A stretch of DNA of 64,000 nt from assembly GCA_013365325.1 (NCBI GenBank), contig JABVXV010000120.1:101037-165036 (forward strand), written 5' to 3'. Source of the stretch: Dipetalonema caudispina (Eukaryota; Nematoda; Chromadorea; Rhabditida; Onchocercidae). Made by a program: the position numbers and the translations under genes. Below are positions 1 to 12,054 of the stretch, piece by piece. The notes beneath the pieces were generated by a model. It ran no database searches. It was not told the origin of the DNA and saw only the letters and a list, made by a program, of their open reading frames with translations. Numbering within the stretch: position 1 is the stretch's first letter; every line of letters starts with the position of its first letter.

Positions 1-1377
1 GGGAAAATATTCTCTTAAATAAATATTTGAATGAAACAAAAATTTACTTTTCTTCTTTTCCATTGTATTTTATATAAAAAGAATAGCGGAGAAAATATAA
101 TGAATTTAAAAGTAATTTTGTACTTATTTAATTGTATAGTTTAAAATGATATTAGCTATTGACTTGAACAGTCTTATTTGAATGCGATTTTAGCAAATTT
201 ATTGTATTTTCCAAATAAATACAATTAGCAAAATAATTCTCAACAAAATTTTCGCAGTAATATTCTTTATTTTAAATTTTCTTTTCTTTTTTTTTTTAAA
301 AAAAAAAAATTAAACCGATAAACTTGTTTAATACTAATATTTCTTTTATAATTTCAATCTTTTTTCTATCTGTTAAAGTTAAATAATGATCGATAAAGTT
401 TAATATTTAAAATAAAAATGGAAACAAATTTCAACAGGATACTAAATTTAAAAATAAAAAAGATCTCCAACCATGTCTTCGTTAGCATTTAATGTTTACG
501 ATGAAAATAGCTAACCAATGAATGATCATTTAGTAGATTAAATTTAAGAAGTGATATTTATAAAAATATAAAAATCCGATCAGTATTTATCTAATTTTAT
601 GCAGTACATTTAAATAGATGATAATATCGCAAATAAGTGCTAAAGACTTCCAGTAATGAATGTATCTTTGATAAGAGCCAAGTAAAGGTGAAAAGTAGCC
701 TAGTATAAGTTCGCATCATAAAGTATTGGTATCTGTCATTTAATGAGTACTTTAAAAAAAAATGCAAAAAATTATCCAATTAATGAATAGTTTGCTTTTC
801 AAATAGCTGCTGAATAAATTTATTTCATTTGAAAACAATTAAAAATTTTTTCTTTTTTTTTTTTGAGAGAAAAAAAAAAAGGATATGAAATTATTTTACA
901 TTGAATCGATAGAGATTGATCATCACGTGCCTTATCATCATGTGCTGTGTAAAAAGCAATCAAAATGTGTTTGTATGTACATTTTCATTTTTTTTTCATT
1001 GGTAACAATTCATTCTCACTTTTTAAAAATCATTCGCAAACATTGTTTCATTTCATTTCTTTTCATTTCTTTTCATTTCTTCTCATTTCCTTTCATTTCC
1101 TTTCATTTCCTTTCATTTCATTTCATTTCATTTCATTTCATTTCATTTCTTTTCATTTCCTTTCATTTCTTTTCATTTCATATCATTCCTAATTTCTTCA
1201 ACACTAAAGCACTAAATATTTATACTTTATCCGTTATTGATAAAATTATTGGAGAGAGAATTGAATTTATTAATTCAGGATAATGTGATTAATTTAATTT
1301 AGTCAATAAATCAAATCTTATTATTTATTTCTTTTTTTTTGTTGATAAATTAATTTTCAGGTATTTAACAATTAATA
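1..1377. other. intergenic region upstream of the TTL array
   Basis: Very AT-rich sequence in which I see no supported gene. The open frames across 885-1283 are produced by the pentanucleotide repeat listed separately. An acceptor-like TTTTCAG ends at 1360, 17 bases before the first TTL start codon, and is best read as a spliced-leader trans-splice site. Confidence 0.6.
1045..1185. repeat. TTTCA/TTTCC/TTTCT pentanucleotide microsatellite
   Basis: About 28 tandem copies of a five-base unit, TTTCA alternating with TTTCC and TTTCT. Because the unit is five bases long, any frame through it encodes a repeating Phe/Ser/His pattern, which explains the spurious open frames here. It lies about 200 bases upstream of the first TTL gene. 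Confidence 0.9.
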
Positions 1378-2054
1378 ATGCTACATTGTCAATTTTTATT
1401 CTTTTTTCTACTGATCATTTTATCCACTGCAAATGGTTTATTTGGACGAGAAAAAAATGTTACGGTAATGGGTGAGCTAAATTGTGGTCGAAATTATTAT
1501 GCAAATGTAAAAGTTGAACTTTGGGAAGCTGATACAAGTTAGTTTTTTTTTTTTTAATTCATTAAAGAATTAACAACAAATAATATTTGAAAAATTTTTA
1601 CTTTTGCAGTAGGCCCAGATGATAAATTGAATACAACATATACGAATGATACGGGACAATTCAGCATATTTGGTAAAGCACGAGAAATACGAAATATTGA
1701 ACCTTTTTTAAAAGTACATCATTTTTGTCAAAATGGAATTCATGATGTGGTAAGAATTTAAAATTATAACATTTCATTATCATTTATGCAAATTCCTAAT
1801 ATAATTTATTTAACCTTTAATCCTCTAAAATATCACATTCATTCATTATTGCTAAATTAATATTTAAAATTGAAAATTTTAATTTTAAAAAAAAAGAAAG
1901 AAAAAAAGTTCCAGACTAATTTTAATTTTAATTGTAGAGATGTGAAATAACAGATCGTTTCGATGTACCAAAACATTATCAGGGCAAAGTATATAATTTA
2001 GGCCTAATCGATTTATCCACTGCTACCAAGAAACGAAAAAAGAAGTGTCATTGA
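1378..2054 (+). CDS. transthyretin-like family protein, copy 1
   Basis: Secreted protein of the nematode transthyretin-like family (Pfam PF01060), 138 aa from exons 1378-1537, 1610-1749 and 1938-2054. Residues 1-19 form a hydrophobic signal peptide ending near TANG. The mature part starts NVTVMGELNCG, the family's first beta strand, followed by VKVELWEADT. Exon 2 carries the DDKLNTT and NIEPFLKVHHFC blocks, and exon 3 runs from RCEI to a basic tail KKRKKKCH. Four conserved cysteines are present, in ELNC, HHFC, RCEI and the C-terminal KC. Intron phases are 1 and 0, as in the three intact sister copies. The start was chosen because it opens the signal peptide and follows an acceptor-like TTTTCAG at 1360. 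AATAAA at about 2172 is the likely polyadenylation signal. The family is abundant in worm secretions; the ligand of this copy is unknown. Confidence 0.93.
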
Positions 2055-3897
2055 AAAAAAAAAATTTTTTTTTTTTGGAAATTACAATAATTATAATTAT
2101 TAAAAAAACATTTGTACTGTATCATACAAGTATAAAAAAAAAATTTTGTAAAAATTGACGATTCAATTGTTAATAAAAATTAAATTTTTGTCAAAAAAAG
2201 CTTTTATACTATATTATTTCATACTTTGTAAGCTTTTGTACTATAAATTTTTTCAAAATTTTGATTATCTTTTATTTAACCTTTGTTGAGAAAGATTGAA
2301 ATCACAAGAAAACAAATAATCTTTTTTTTTTTTTTTTTGAAACTATTTATTATTGTTTACTTCGAAAAAAAAAATTCATTTTCAAAGAGAAACTGAAATT
2401 GAAATTTTTCGTAACAAACAGATATCTAGAAATGAAATGTTGAGCATCCTTGTACATTAATTGATTCTCATAATACTTAATTTGGAAATGTCAAAGGTTA
2501 CGGAAAATGATATTGATGATGCTATGATTTGCAAATAATTTCACCACTATAAATGGAGGATGGAAATCACTGAATCAGTTTCAGATATAAATGATTCAAT
2601 TCAGACGATTTAATTAATAACAAAAATTTTTTTCTAAGGATCAATCAACACTATTCATTCTCCTAAAATTTATTTGAATTTAATCAGAAATTTTCTAATA
2701 GTCATTGGTTCATCTATTGCTAATGTTATAACTTGAACTGTTTTTATGGATATCAATATGAATAAAGATTATCATTGATCATTTGCAAAAATACTGATCA
2801 TTCTACTCGAGAAAGGGAAAAATAATCATTTTCATGTTTTATAAGTAAATATGATTTTTCAGGTTTTAAATGAACTGAAAGATTGAATAATACTTTGTTT
2901 ACATATTACATTATAAGTTATTAATTCTATTTTTTGGAGTTTATTGAAAGCTTCAAAATTACATATGTTAAAAGTGCTTTTTGAATTTATATAAATAACA
3001 GCAATAAATTACATATGACATGTGTTTATTTTTTGTGGATGGTATAAAATCTAAAATATTAAATTTTCTTCAATATTTACGATTATTTGCGATAAAAATA
3101 ACAAGAGAAAGATACGATTAAATATAATATAAGCATTAATTTATAAATTAATTGATTTTATCTGTTTGATCAAAATGTTTATTGTTAATTTAGATTTTAA
3201 ATTCATGGTTGGATCATTTTTAACATAAAAATTGAAACATTTCAGTTTGCAAAAAAAAAAAAATCTAAATTATCCAATATCTTTATTTTATCCTTAAATA
3301 TTAAATTTGAATTTTTTATTTCCAAAATAATTCTTTCGTAATAGTTAAATTATCAAATGAGTACGATATACTTTCACGTGGCTATTTAATATCAGAAATG
3401 AAACTATGAAAAATATATAAAATTGATAATAATAAAATCATACTTCTATTTAATCATATTGTTTAGAAAAAAGAAAAAATTGGCTATGAATTTGTTAAAT
3501 ATGACAATTGCGTCATTAACTAATTATAAATACTTGCCATTACGATGAATTATATGATCAGAAATTTAAAATATAATATTTCATTACATTTCAATTATAA
3601 TCCAAACTTTAGTGTTATTACTATTACTGTACGTATCATTTGCAAATGCTATTTTATCAATATATCATAGCCCATTGATCAATAATGTTAACTTTTTTTG
3701 TATGTAAATTTATTGTTCCCATCAAAATTCATTGTTACATTATGGAAAAGAATATCAGAATTGATTATCAGTGATAATCGTAACATATAATCGATATCTT
3801 AAATACATAATGATGAATAAATATAGCAATAAATGATGATGAAAATAAATTGAAAGTTGTAAATTGTTAATTTTACGATATTATCCTGAAAACTATC

Positions 3898-3962
3898 ACA
3901 CACAGATAGACAGACAAACAAACAGACAGACAGACAGACGTACACACATATATACTAATATA
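3898..3962. repeat. CAGA/CACA-type microsatellite
   Basis: Short imperfect run of CACACA, CAGA and CAAA units followed by a TATATA stretch, in the spacer between TTL copies 1 and 2. Confidence 0.7.
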
Positions 3963-4969
3963 TATACTCTAACTGTAAATAAAAATGTGCTTTTATACAG
4001 GAAGTAAAAAGAAAATATATTTTGCTTTGGTAAGATTGCAACTTCAAATTCTAATTTAATCATAAATCAGAAACTGAGACCACCTGACATTGTTAATTGC
4101 ATTTATCTGTTTTGAAAAATTTGTTGCAGCAAACACAATATATGCTACGAAAAAATTTTTCAGATTTCAGTAAACAATTTCAAAACATTACTAAATTTTA
4201 AAGCTTTCAAATATTTTCTATTTTATTTTTACTTTACAATGATATATGCTAAACAAAATGTTTAATAGCTATTGAATAAATAAATTTTCGAAAAGATATT
4301 TTATGAAAAATTTGGATAGAAATTTTCTTTTTCAATTACTATTTAGTATTTATTATTTGTTGTTAAAATATTTATGTTATTTTTCTTTCTTTTTTTTTTT
4401 CCAATATATATTTGTGAAGTTTATTAAATTTTATTGCATTTTTCAAGCATTTTAGAGTGAAAAATAAATTGGAATTTTTTTTTTTTTTTTTTTTTCAACG
4501 TATAAAATATGCCGCTTATTTTTGAAATCAATTTTTACAATCTTTCCTCAATTGATATTTTATGTTGTAGGCTATTTATGTTAGGGAAATTTTTTTTACA
4601 AAATTGAAAAAAAAAAAAAAAAAAAAACTCACTGAATGATGTAATATAAAAGAAACTGATGAAAAAGTTTCACTTAGCTTTTCTTTATCAATTTTTTATT
4701 TAATAAATTTTTATAATCTATTTCTCAATATCTTTTTATCATTTTGAAATTATTCTTGGTAATAATACAATTGTAATAAAATTTATGAAGGATTTCTTTT
4801 TTTTTTTTTATAACTTTAGTAAATTTCTAATGGATTTCACATGATCGCTTCACTGATCGATGATTAAATTAGGCAATTTCAAATTTTATTTTTAATCAAT
4901 TTAATAGTCACAATAATATTGTATTTCTAGTACTTCTTGCATTAGAAATGCATAATTTAATGTGTTATG

Positions 4970-5120
4970 ATTACGATGATAATGATGATATCATAATGAT
5001 CATCATCATCATCATCATCGTTAGAGTGAATTATCACATTGATAATGATGAATACAAATGCTTGTAACGATAAGAATAGTGATAATGATAGTGATAATTG
5101 TAGTGATTGTTAGTGGTAGC
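4970..5120. repeat. imperfect ATC/GAT triplet repeat tract
   Basis: Clusters of GAT/ATC and AGTGATAATG-like triplets, including six ATC units at about 5000-5020. The minus-strand open frame over this tract is a repeat artefact. Confidence 0.6.
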
Positions 5121-5858
5121 AGTAATAATGATGGTATGATATGTATATGTTTTGGATAAACCAGTTTTACAACTTTATTGAAAAGCACAAAGTTCCTTTT
5201 TGTCCTTGAAAAAGAAAGATTTATGGATGACTGAGCGATACAAGTTTTTCGTTTTGAAAACATTTTCTAACTCACTACAATGAATCATATTTAACATTTT
5301 TTTCTTTTTTTTTTTTTTTGGACTATAAAAAAGAAAAAAGGAATTGAAAAGAAATGATAAATCGAATATAAAAGAGAGTTTATTCTGAAAACTAAAATTT
5401 TGAATCGATTTTGATAAATGGAATAGAATGGTAAAAAATTATTGTTGGAGATTGAAATTAATTAATCTTAAATAAAATAAAAAAAATTATTGGAAGTTTG
5501 TCTAAACAAAAATTCAAGCTTCTGCTATTAAACATTTTAATTTATTTGAAATAATTCTTTACATTTCATACGAGTATTTGAGTTATTTTGATCTAATTCA
5601 CCGATGTTGAACGATTGAATGTTTAATGCTAAACTCTAATTTCCGTTAAAACATTTGTTTCACTTTGACAAATGAAAGATAATCAAAAGTGTCGATAACA
5701 AAGAAAATAGAACTATGATGGGTTAAAGATTGAAATTGAAATTTTGTTGAAATTTCATAGTATTTCACGGTTAACAATAATGTCTCTGAGTCATTTTTGC
5801 TCACTCCTCCTTTCATTTTGGCACAAAATTATTTTCACTTATTTCTTAAACTTTCAGG

Positions 5859-6746
5859 ATGATCTTTTGGCGGATATTTCTATTGCTTGGTTTTGTTGCA
5901 TTTTACGTAAATGCAGGTGTTATTGGTTCAATTCAAGGTATTACTGTAACCGGACGACTTGCATGTGGAACGAAATCAGTACGAGATGTTGAAGTTCAAC
6001 TTTGGGAAGAAGATACCGATAAGTTTCTTTCGTTCCTTAATTTTTATACTTTTACAATTTTTTTTAATTATGCAAAAAAAAAAAAAAAATTAACATCCAA
6101 ATAGTAAAGATAATAAGTGAAAACTTATCAGTTGATAATAGAAAAGTAAAATGAATTATGACGTTATTCTAATCACATTTAATACTAACTTCAAATATGA
6201 TTGATTTAATTTGAAATATTTTGAATTATTTTAGGTGATCCTGATGATCTATTAAATACTACAACATCTGATGCTAAGGGAATGTTTAAAGTATACGGTG
6301 AGGATAAAGAAGTAACTGCAATCGAACCATACCTAATCATTACTCATAGCTGTGATAATGGTATTATCAATCCGGTCAGTTTTCAATCTTTTTTATTTTT
6401 TAAATTTAACCAAAAGAATTTTTTATGATCAAATATTTAACATTATCAAATTTTCGTTTTTGCTACATTTCATAAAATAGCATTATTATTTTGACTTTTT
6501 CTTTAACAATAAAAATGAGAAAAATATAAAAGAAATAATGAAAAAATTTCTTCACTCTTTTCATACAATTAATAACATTATTATCATAAATAACTATGAT
6601 CATTATTGATTTCTTTCTTCCAGAAATGCACAATCACTGATGAACATCCAATTCCAAAAGAATTCATTGGTAAAACATACGATATGCATATCGTAAGTCT
6701 GAATATTGCCGGGAAGAATCATAAGAAGAAATGTAGCGATGAATGA
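5859..6746 (+). CDS. transthyretin-like family protein, copy 2 (odd first donor)
   Basis: TTL family secreted protein, 140 aa if exons are 5859-6018, 6235-6374 and 6624-6746. Residues 1-19 are a signal peptide ending VNA; then GITVTGRLACG, VEVQLWEEDT, DPDDLLNTT, IEPYLIITHSC, KCTI and a basic tail KNHKKKCSDE. All four family cysteines are present. The start follows a TTTCAG acceptor by one base, so trans-splicing is likely. Exon 2 is 140 bases, exactly as in the sister copies. The first intron is unusual: the in-phase boundary after 6018 is followed by ATAAGT rather than GTAAGT. The nearest GT donor (6023) leaves the wrong reading phase and would run into a stop. The gene therefore uses an AT-AG intron, carries a splice mutation, or has a sequence error. 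AATAAA lies at 6801. Confidence 0.88.
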
Positions 6747-8668
6747 TCAATGATTGAATTAATGAAAAAAGAAAAAAAAAATGAAATTTTTTATGAAATG
6801 AATAAAAGTATTATATTAAATGTTACTGTTTGTTTGATTACTAATAAAATATTCTTTACGAGTAATTTTTCAATTTAATTATACTTTGTGGAAGAAATTG
6901 CCCTCAATTATGTATTTTTAGTGTTTTTCTTTTTCCTTCTTTTAATTATTGAATTTAATTAGTAATTAGTGAATGAGTTGGATTTAGCTAATGATTAATC
7001 AACAAATTGAATTTAGCTAATAATTAGTTAATAGGTTAGATTTAGATAATTATTACGTATAGAGCAATATATTTAAATTAGCATTTTTACCTTTGTATAG
7101 TTGAAGTTAAATTAATCACAATATATTATTGTCATTTTTATTTTTTCTTACAAAATTACTATTACAGTAAGCATATATTATAAATGATAGAGCAACCTTA
7201 TCATGAATGATTTTCTAAGGTTTACTTCATTGTTGTTATTTTTAGATGATAGATAAATAAGTAAGATTTATGCTAAAAGGATAAAATAAAATTATAGGAA
7301 TTAATCGAAATTAACTTATCTTAGCGCATATCAGTTTTCTGATAAAATTTTTGGAAATTTTGATCGAAGATATATTGCTTTATTAGCTTTCTTTGAACTT
7401 TTAAGAAGCAATCAAATTCAATCAATATCACATCAGTGAATCATTTCACTTAGTTATCTGTTCTCTTTGATCATATTGAGAAGATTTATCCTTTCAAAAT
7501 AATTTTTACAACTCAAAAGTTTTCCCAATAATATCACTTTTTCCCTTCCCTTTCTCTATTAGAATTAAGAAATAGTAAATAGGATCAGAATTCAAAAAAA
7601 ATCAATCAATCAATGCTTCATTTTTTATTAATGTTTGCTAAGAATCATAAAGAATAGAACAGCTATAATGTCTCTGTCAATATATAAAAACAAGAAATTC
7701 ATAACAAAATTTGTTTTCACTTTTTTTCTCTCTCTCTCTTTCTCTCTCTCGCTCTCATTTTCACCTTTTCTCCCTGTAAGAAAATTTTTTGAAGAAAATA
7801 TTGATAGACTAGTTTTTTCCTCTTTTTTTTTTTTTCAACAAATGCGAGAAAATTTGAATTTTTTTATCCAAAAAAAATCATCTGAAAATTTTTAATTTAG
7901 TTACAGTTATTCAACGAAAATTTCTCATTTATGGGTATTTGATAAGCATTGCAAAATATTATGTTTAATTTTTTTCTTTTTAATTTACGAATGATACAGT
8001 AATTATTTCAAACTTATTTCTTTCAAAGAAAATAAATAGCCATAGATTTGAAGTATTATTCGATCAATTAAATATGCCAAAAAAAATATTATCTGATCAA
8101 TTATATGAATCAAAAGAATATTATCCGATCAAGTTATATGAGTCAAAAAAAAAAAAAAAAAAAAAATTATCCGATCAATTATATGAGCTAAAGTCTAAAT
8201 AATATTTTTCAACTATTACTTTAGGAAGAAATAAAGAAATAAAAACGAACGTCATTAAAAGTTCCATAGGATCGGATTGCAATAACATGAGTACTTCTTC
8301 GGGGTCAAGTTATATTTGAAAGATGAGTTCAAAGTAAATGTTAGTAACAAAAAGTACAGTTTCACTTACTATTTGCAATACTTCTACCAAATATTAATCT
8401 TCGTAAAATATAATCTAACTTCTGAAATCTGATCAATCATTCATTATTCACAAATCTTTCGAATTTAACAAATCAGATTGATGAAGAAATCTTAGAAAAC
8501 GTTGATTTTTCAACTTTCCTTATGTTAATTTGAAACACTGAGACTACTTCATTGCCGCTTAATTTCTTCGGTTATACTACCGAAAAATTGATAATTCCAT
8601 CTTTTTCCGAATATTTGTTACAAAATTTTAACGAAATTTAAAAATAAAAAATGATAAAATTTCCAGCT
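6747..8668. other. intergenic spacer between TTL copies 2 and 3
   Basis: AT-rich spacer. AATAAA at 6801 probably ends copy 2. It contains ATTTAGCTAATAATTAG-like imperfect repeats near 6960-7045, a TC-rich run at about 7720-7760, and the tandem repeat at 8061-8195. No gene was recognised; the open frame at 7635-7895 is low complexity. Confidence 0.6.
8061..8195. repeat. tandem repeat, about four units of 33-45 bases
   Basis: Four imperfect copies of a unit beginning CGATCAATTATATGA and ending in an A-run plus ATTATC. They differ mainly in the length of the A-run, which reaches about 21 in the third copy. The tract lies 470 bases upstream of TTL copy 3. Confidence 0.75.
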
Positions 8669-9262
8669 ATGTTCATCAAGTGTGCGATATTGTTAACTTT
8701 TGCGATAGTCTCAACATTTGCTGCTGGAAGTATGAAAAATGTAACTGTCCTTGGACAGGTAGCATGCAGCGATCGGTCACAAAAAGATGTTGAAATACAG
8801 CTATGGGAACGTGATACATGTTAGTTGTTTTTACATATTTTCCACATTCAACTATAACATATTTTGATCGAATAAAAAGTTTTAATCTTCCCTTTCTTTA
8901 TGAATTGTTATTTGCAGCTGCTAATAATAAAGCATTTTGAATTTTTAACATAAAAATTTTAAATTTAATTTCTAGTGGATCCGGATGATTTGCTGAATAC
9001 GACAAAAACTGATAGTCGCGGACACTTTCAGATATATGGGGAGGAGAATGAAGTGAACAATATTGAACCATACCTAATTATAGTGCACAGTTGCGATAAT
9101 GGTGTTGTTAATCCGGTAGATTTAATTATTTATTTGGAAAAATAATAATTCTTACTACAAGCAGATTTCTAATTCCATACTTAAAATCCTTTAAGCTTAA
9201 ACTTGCTTAATTGCAAACCTATCTAATGGTCCAATACCAAATAGTACAGATATCATACCATC

Positions 9263-9297
<35 letters not shown>

Positions 9298-9600
9298 AAA
9301 TGACATTTATTACTAATTATCATCAATCTTATGTAGTAGAAGAATTTCGAGTGATAAATAAAGCAATGATTGCTGGAATAGGCTTTTATTTTAAAGGAAA
9401 TTATGAAAAGATATTCATTGGATATAAATTTCAATTCAATTCAAATTAAACTCAACTTTTTCACTTTTTTTTTTTTCGCTCAACAGAAATGTTCAATAAA
9501 AGATCGATACGAAATTCCGCGAAAATATGTCGGCGATACATACAATATGGGTATTGTAAGCTTGAATATTGTGAAAAGCCGAAAGAAGAATTGTGTCTAA
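8669..9600 (+). CDS. transthyretin-like family protein, copy 3
   Basis: TTL family secreted protein, 134 aa from exons 8669-8819, 8976-9115 and 9487-9600. A signal peptide of about 19 residues (MFIKCAILLTFAIVSTFAAG) is followed by NVTVLGQVACS, VEIQLWERDT, LDPDDLLNTT, IEPYLIIVHSC, KCSI and the tail SRKKNCV, so the four family cysteines are kept. Intron phases 1 and 0 and the 140-base middle exon match the other copies. The start lies two bases after a TTTCCAG acceptor, consistent with trans-splicing. The second intron contains a T-run of about 30 bases near 9264-9294. AATAAA is at 9632, just after a GAT repeat. By the shared DPDDLLNTT and IEPYLII blocks this copy is closest to copy 2. Confidence 0.93.
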
Positions 9601-11224
9601 AAGCAGCAAGGATGATGATGATGATGATGAAAATAAAATGAAAATTTCTCATACGATACATTAATCTTTCTTTCTTTTCTTTCTTTTTTTTTTTTCTTTT
9701 TGCGATAATTTATTACGATAATGTATTTGATATAGTTATGCTTATCATAATTTAGAATTAGTAAAAGAAAATGAATGCATTTTAATTGAATAAAAAATCA
9801 TTTAATTTGTGTAAAGTTTTAATAGTAAAATGTAAAAATGAAAAAAAAAAAATTTTTTTTTTTCTCCCAATTAATTTCTTTCATACAAATTAAATTTTCT
9901 GCTATAGAAACAATATAAAACTTCAATATTCCTATGTTTTGGTATTTTTTGATTAAATTAATTTATCAAATATGCACTTTAAATTTTTACCACGATTAGT
10001 TAATAGTTTTATTCATTCATATTCTATTCGATCAAGGATTTAATTTTATTTTCTCCAGTATTAAACAATCAAAAGATTGTTCATTGAAAAATGATCTATC
10101 CCTCATTTCACACTGATTTATCGGAATTTTACTAGAAAGTAGAAGAAAAAAAGACAGAAAAATCTATGATTTAATTCAATTTTTTAACAATGAAATAGTT
10201 GAAATAGATTAAACAAAAGCCTTATCGATTAATCTAATTAATTAATGGAAATTAATTTGAAATATTATTTTAATTAGGTTATATATAATATAACAATACA
10301 AATTTCTATAGCTATTTTCTCAAATTCCAATAATTATATTTCAAATTATATTAATTTAAACAACAAAAGAATGATTGTTTGATGAAATATATTTGAATGT
10401 ATCAGTTTGATACGATAATGGCAGATAAATCAATGAACCATACGTAAAGAATAAAGAATTCTCATTATCGTTTTTTTTTTTTTTTTTTCTGTTCTCTTCA
10501 AACAGGTTATTGAGGGTAACAAATACAGGCAAACATTTTTACCCATCCATTCATTCAATACCCAAAATGATTACATTACGATGTGATGCCATGTCAATTT
10601 ACTTCTATGTTGATTTTTATTTCAATTTTTTTTTTTTTCATTCTTTTCTAACAATTACTGGAAATGATAAGATCAAAAGATCGGAATATTTCCAACATTT
10701 TACAACAAATTCATTTGTATCAATAATTTTTGCTCGGTTTAGTTAGAGAATTCGAAATTATTGATAGGATCAAATTATTTTCAATATTTGAACTACGTCC
10801 TTCAGATATCATCGTTTATTTATATTATGAAATGAAATTCTTCGAAGTTTGACCAAAATTTTTTCAAATATTTCAAAAAGAGTCAGTGTCAATTTGAAAA
10901 ATTTCTCGACACTTTGTTGATCACAAGTATTCTTCAACGTAAATATTTCATGAGTTACTGATTTAATATCATAATTAACTACTGACAGAAATCTTACTGT
11001 AATTTTAAGTACTTCAAATTTAGTTATTATTCAAATGATTTATTCTTAGATAATCATTTCATAATAAAAGATTAAATTATCATACAATTTCATGCATATT
11101 CTCTATTATTTAACTATTATTCTTATCTTTTTATCATTTTATAATCATTCCTACATAACAACTTCTCGTTTACTAAATATTCAAATTTTAATAAAGTCAA
11201 AAATTAGTGATTATCATAGACTAA
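9601..11224. other. intergenic spacer between TTL copies 3 and 4
   Basis: AT-rich spacer of 1.6 kb. It starts with a seven-unit GAT repeat and the polyadenylation signal of copy 3 at 9632. No further gene is supported; the open frames at 10510-10746 and 11092-11370 are low complexity or shadows of copy 4. Confidence 0.6.
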
Positions 11225-12054
11225 ATGTTGTATGTCGTACTTTTCCTGTTATCATTTGCTGGATGTCCAACAATCCTAACTGCAATCTGTACCGTAAGTC
11301 ATGTTACGGTAACTGGACAATTGGGTTGCGGCGAAAGAGCATTAAGGAATGTAATGGTCGAATTACGTGAACATGATACTCGTACGTTTGTATTAATTAT
11401 GATTGAAGATTTCTATAGTGATGATTAGATTTTTTAATAGATTTTTAAGTAAATTTCTAAATTTCAAATTATACACTCCCAATGTAATTTTATCAATTTG
11501 CAATTATCGTACAAAAAATACGAAAAAAAAATTTTTTTTTTTTTTAAATTCATATTCATTGGAAATATTGTAATTGCTATAATTATTTTAGAAAAAAAAA
11601 AGGAAGTATTAAATATTAAATTTTAGTTGATCCGGATGATTCATTGAATATAACTAAAAGTAATAACAAAGGATACTTTACAATTTATGGTGAAGAATGT
11701 GAAGTTGGTAGTATCGAACCGTATTTACGGATTACCCATAATTGTGAAGATGGTATACTTTCTGAGGTAATATTTTAAGGATTTAAAGAAAAATGTTTGT
11801 AGAAATGTAAATTGGAATGATTCATCGTAATTCAAATAAAATTCAAACATTAATTGGGTCATTTGTTTCAATCAAAAGCAAAAGATTCTATTTTTACCTG
11901 AAATATTTAAATTTTTCTTTTTTTTTTTTTTTTACAGAATTGTGTTATAACGGACGATTTTCCAATTCCATCGGATCGAATTGGTAAAACTTATCAAATG
12001 GGAATTGTTAGTTTAAATATTGCTCGAAAGAATCACAAAAAAATCTGTCACTGA
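11225..12054 (+). CDS. transthyretin-like family protein, copy 4
   Basis: TTL family secreted protein, 137 aa from exons 11225-11381, 11627-11766 and 11938-12054. The hydrophobic N-terminus (MLYVVLFLLSFAGCPTI) is a signal peptide. Then follow HVTVTGQLGCG, VMVELREHDT, LDPDDSLNIT, IEPYLRITHNC, NCVI and a tail ARKNHKKICH. The four conserved cysteines are present, and there are extra ones in the signal region and in exon 2 (GEECEV). ELREHDT replaces the ELWE-type motif of the other copies, so the usual Trp is lost. Introns are phase 1 and 0, and the middle exon is 140 bases. A weak acceptor ATCATAG ends five bases before the start. The nearest AATAAA is at about 12310. Confidence 0.92.

Larger units (their letters stand above)
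2055..5858. other. intergenic spacer between TTL copies 1 and 2
   Basis: A 3.8-kb AT-rich spacer with no coding region I can support. It contains poly(A)/poly(T) runs, a CAGA-type microsatellite near 3900-3945, and imperfect ATC/GAT triplet repeats around 4970-5120. AATAAA at about 2172 probably ends the upstream gene. Confidence 0.6.

Noticed and set aside
885..1283. 132-codon plus-strand open frame rich in Phe, Ser and His
   Set aside because: It is produced by the TTTCA/TTTCC repeat; codon usage and composition are those of the repeat.
5021..5263. minus-strand open frame with a long run of Ile and Thr
   Set aside because: The Ile/Thr run is a translated GAT/ATC triplet repeat, with no domain or signal around it.
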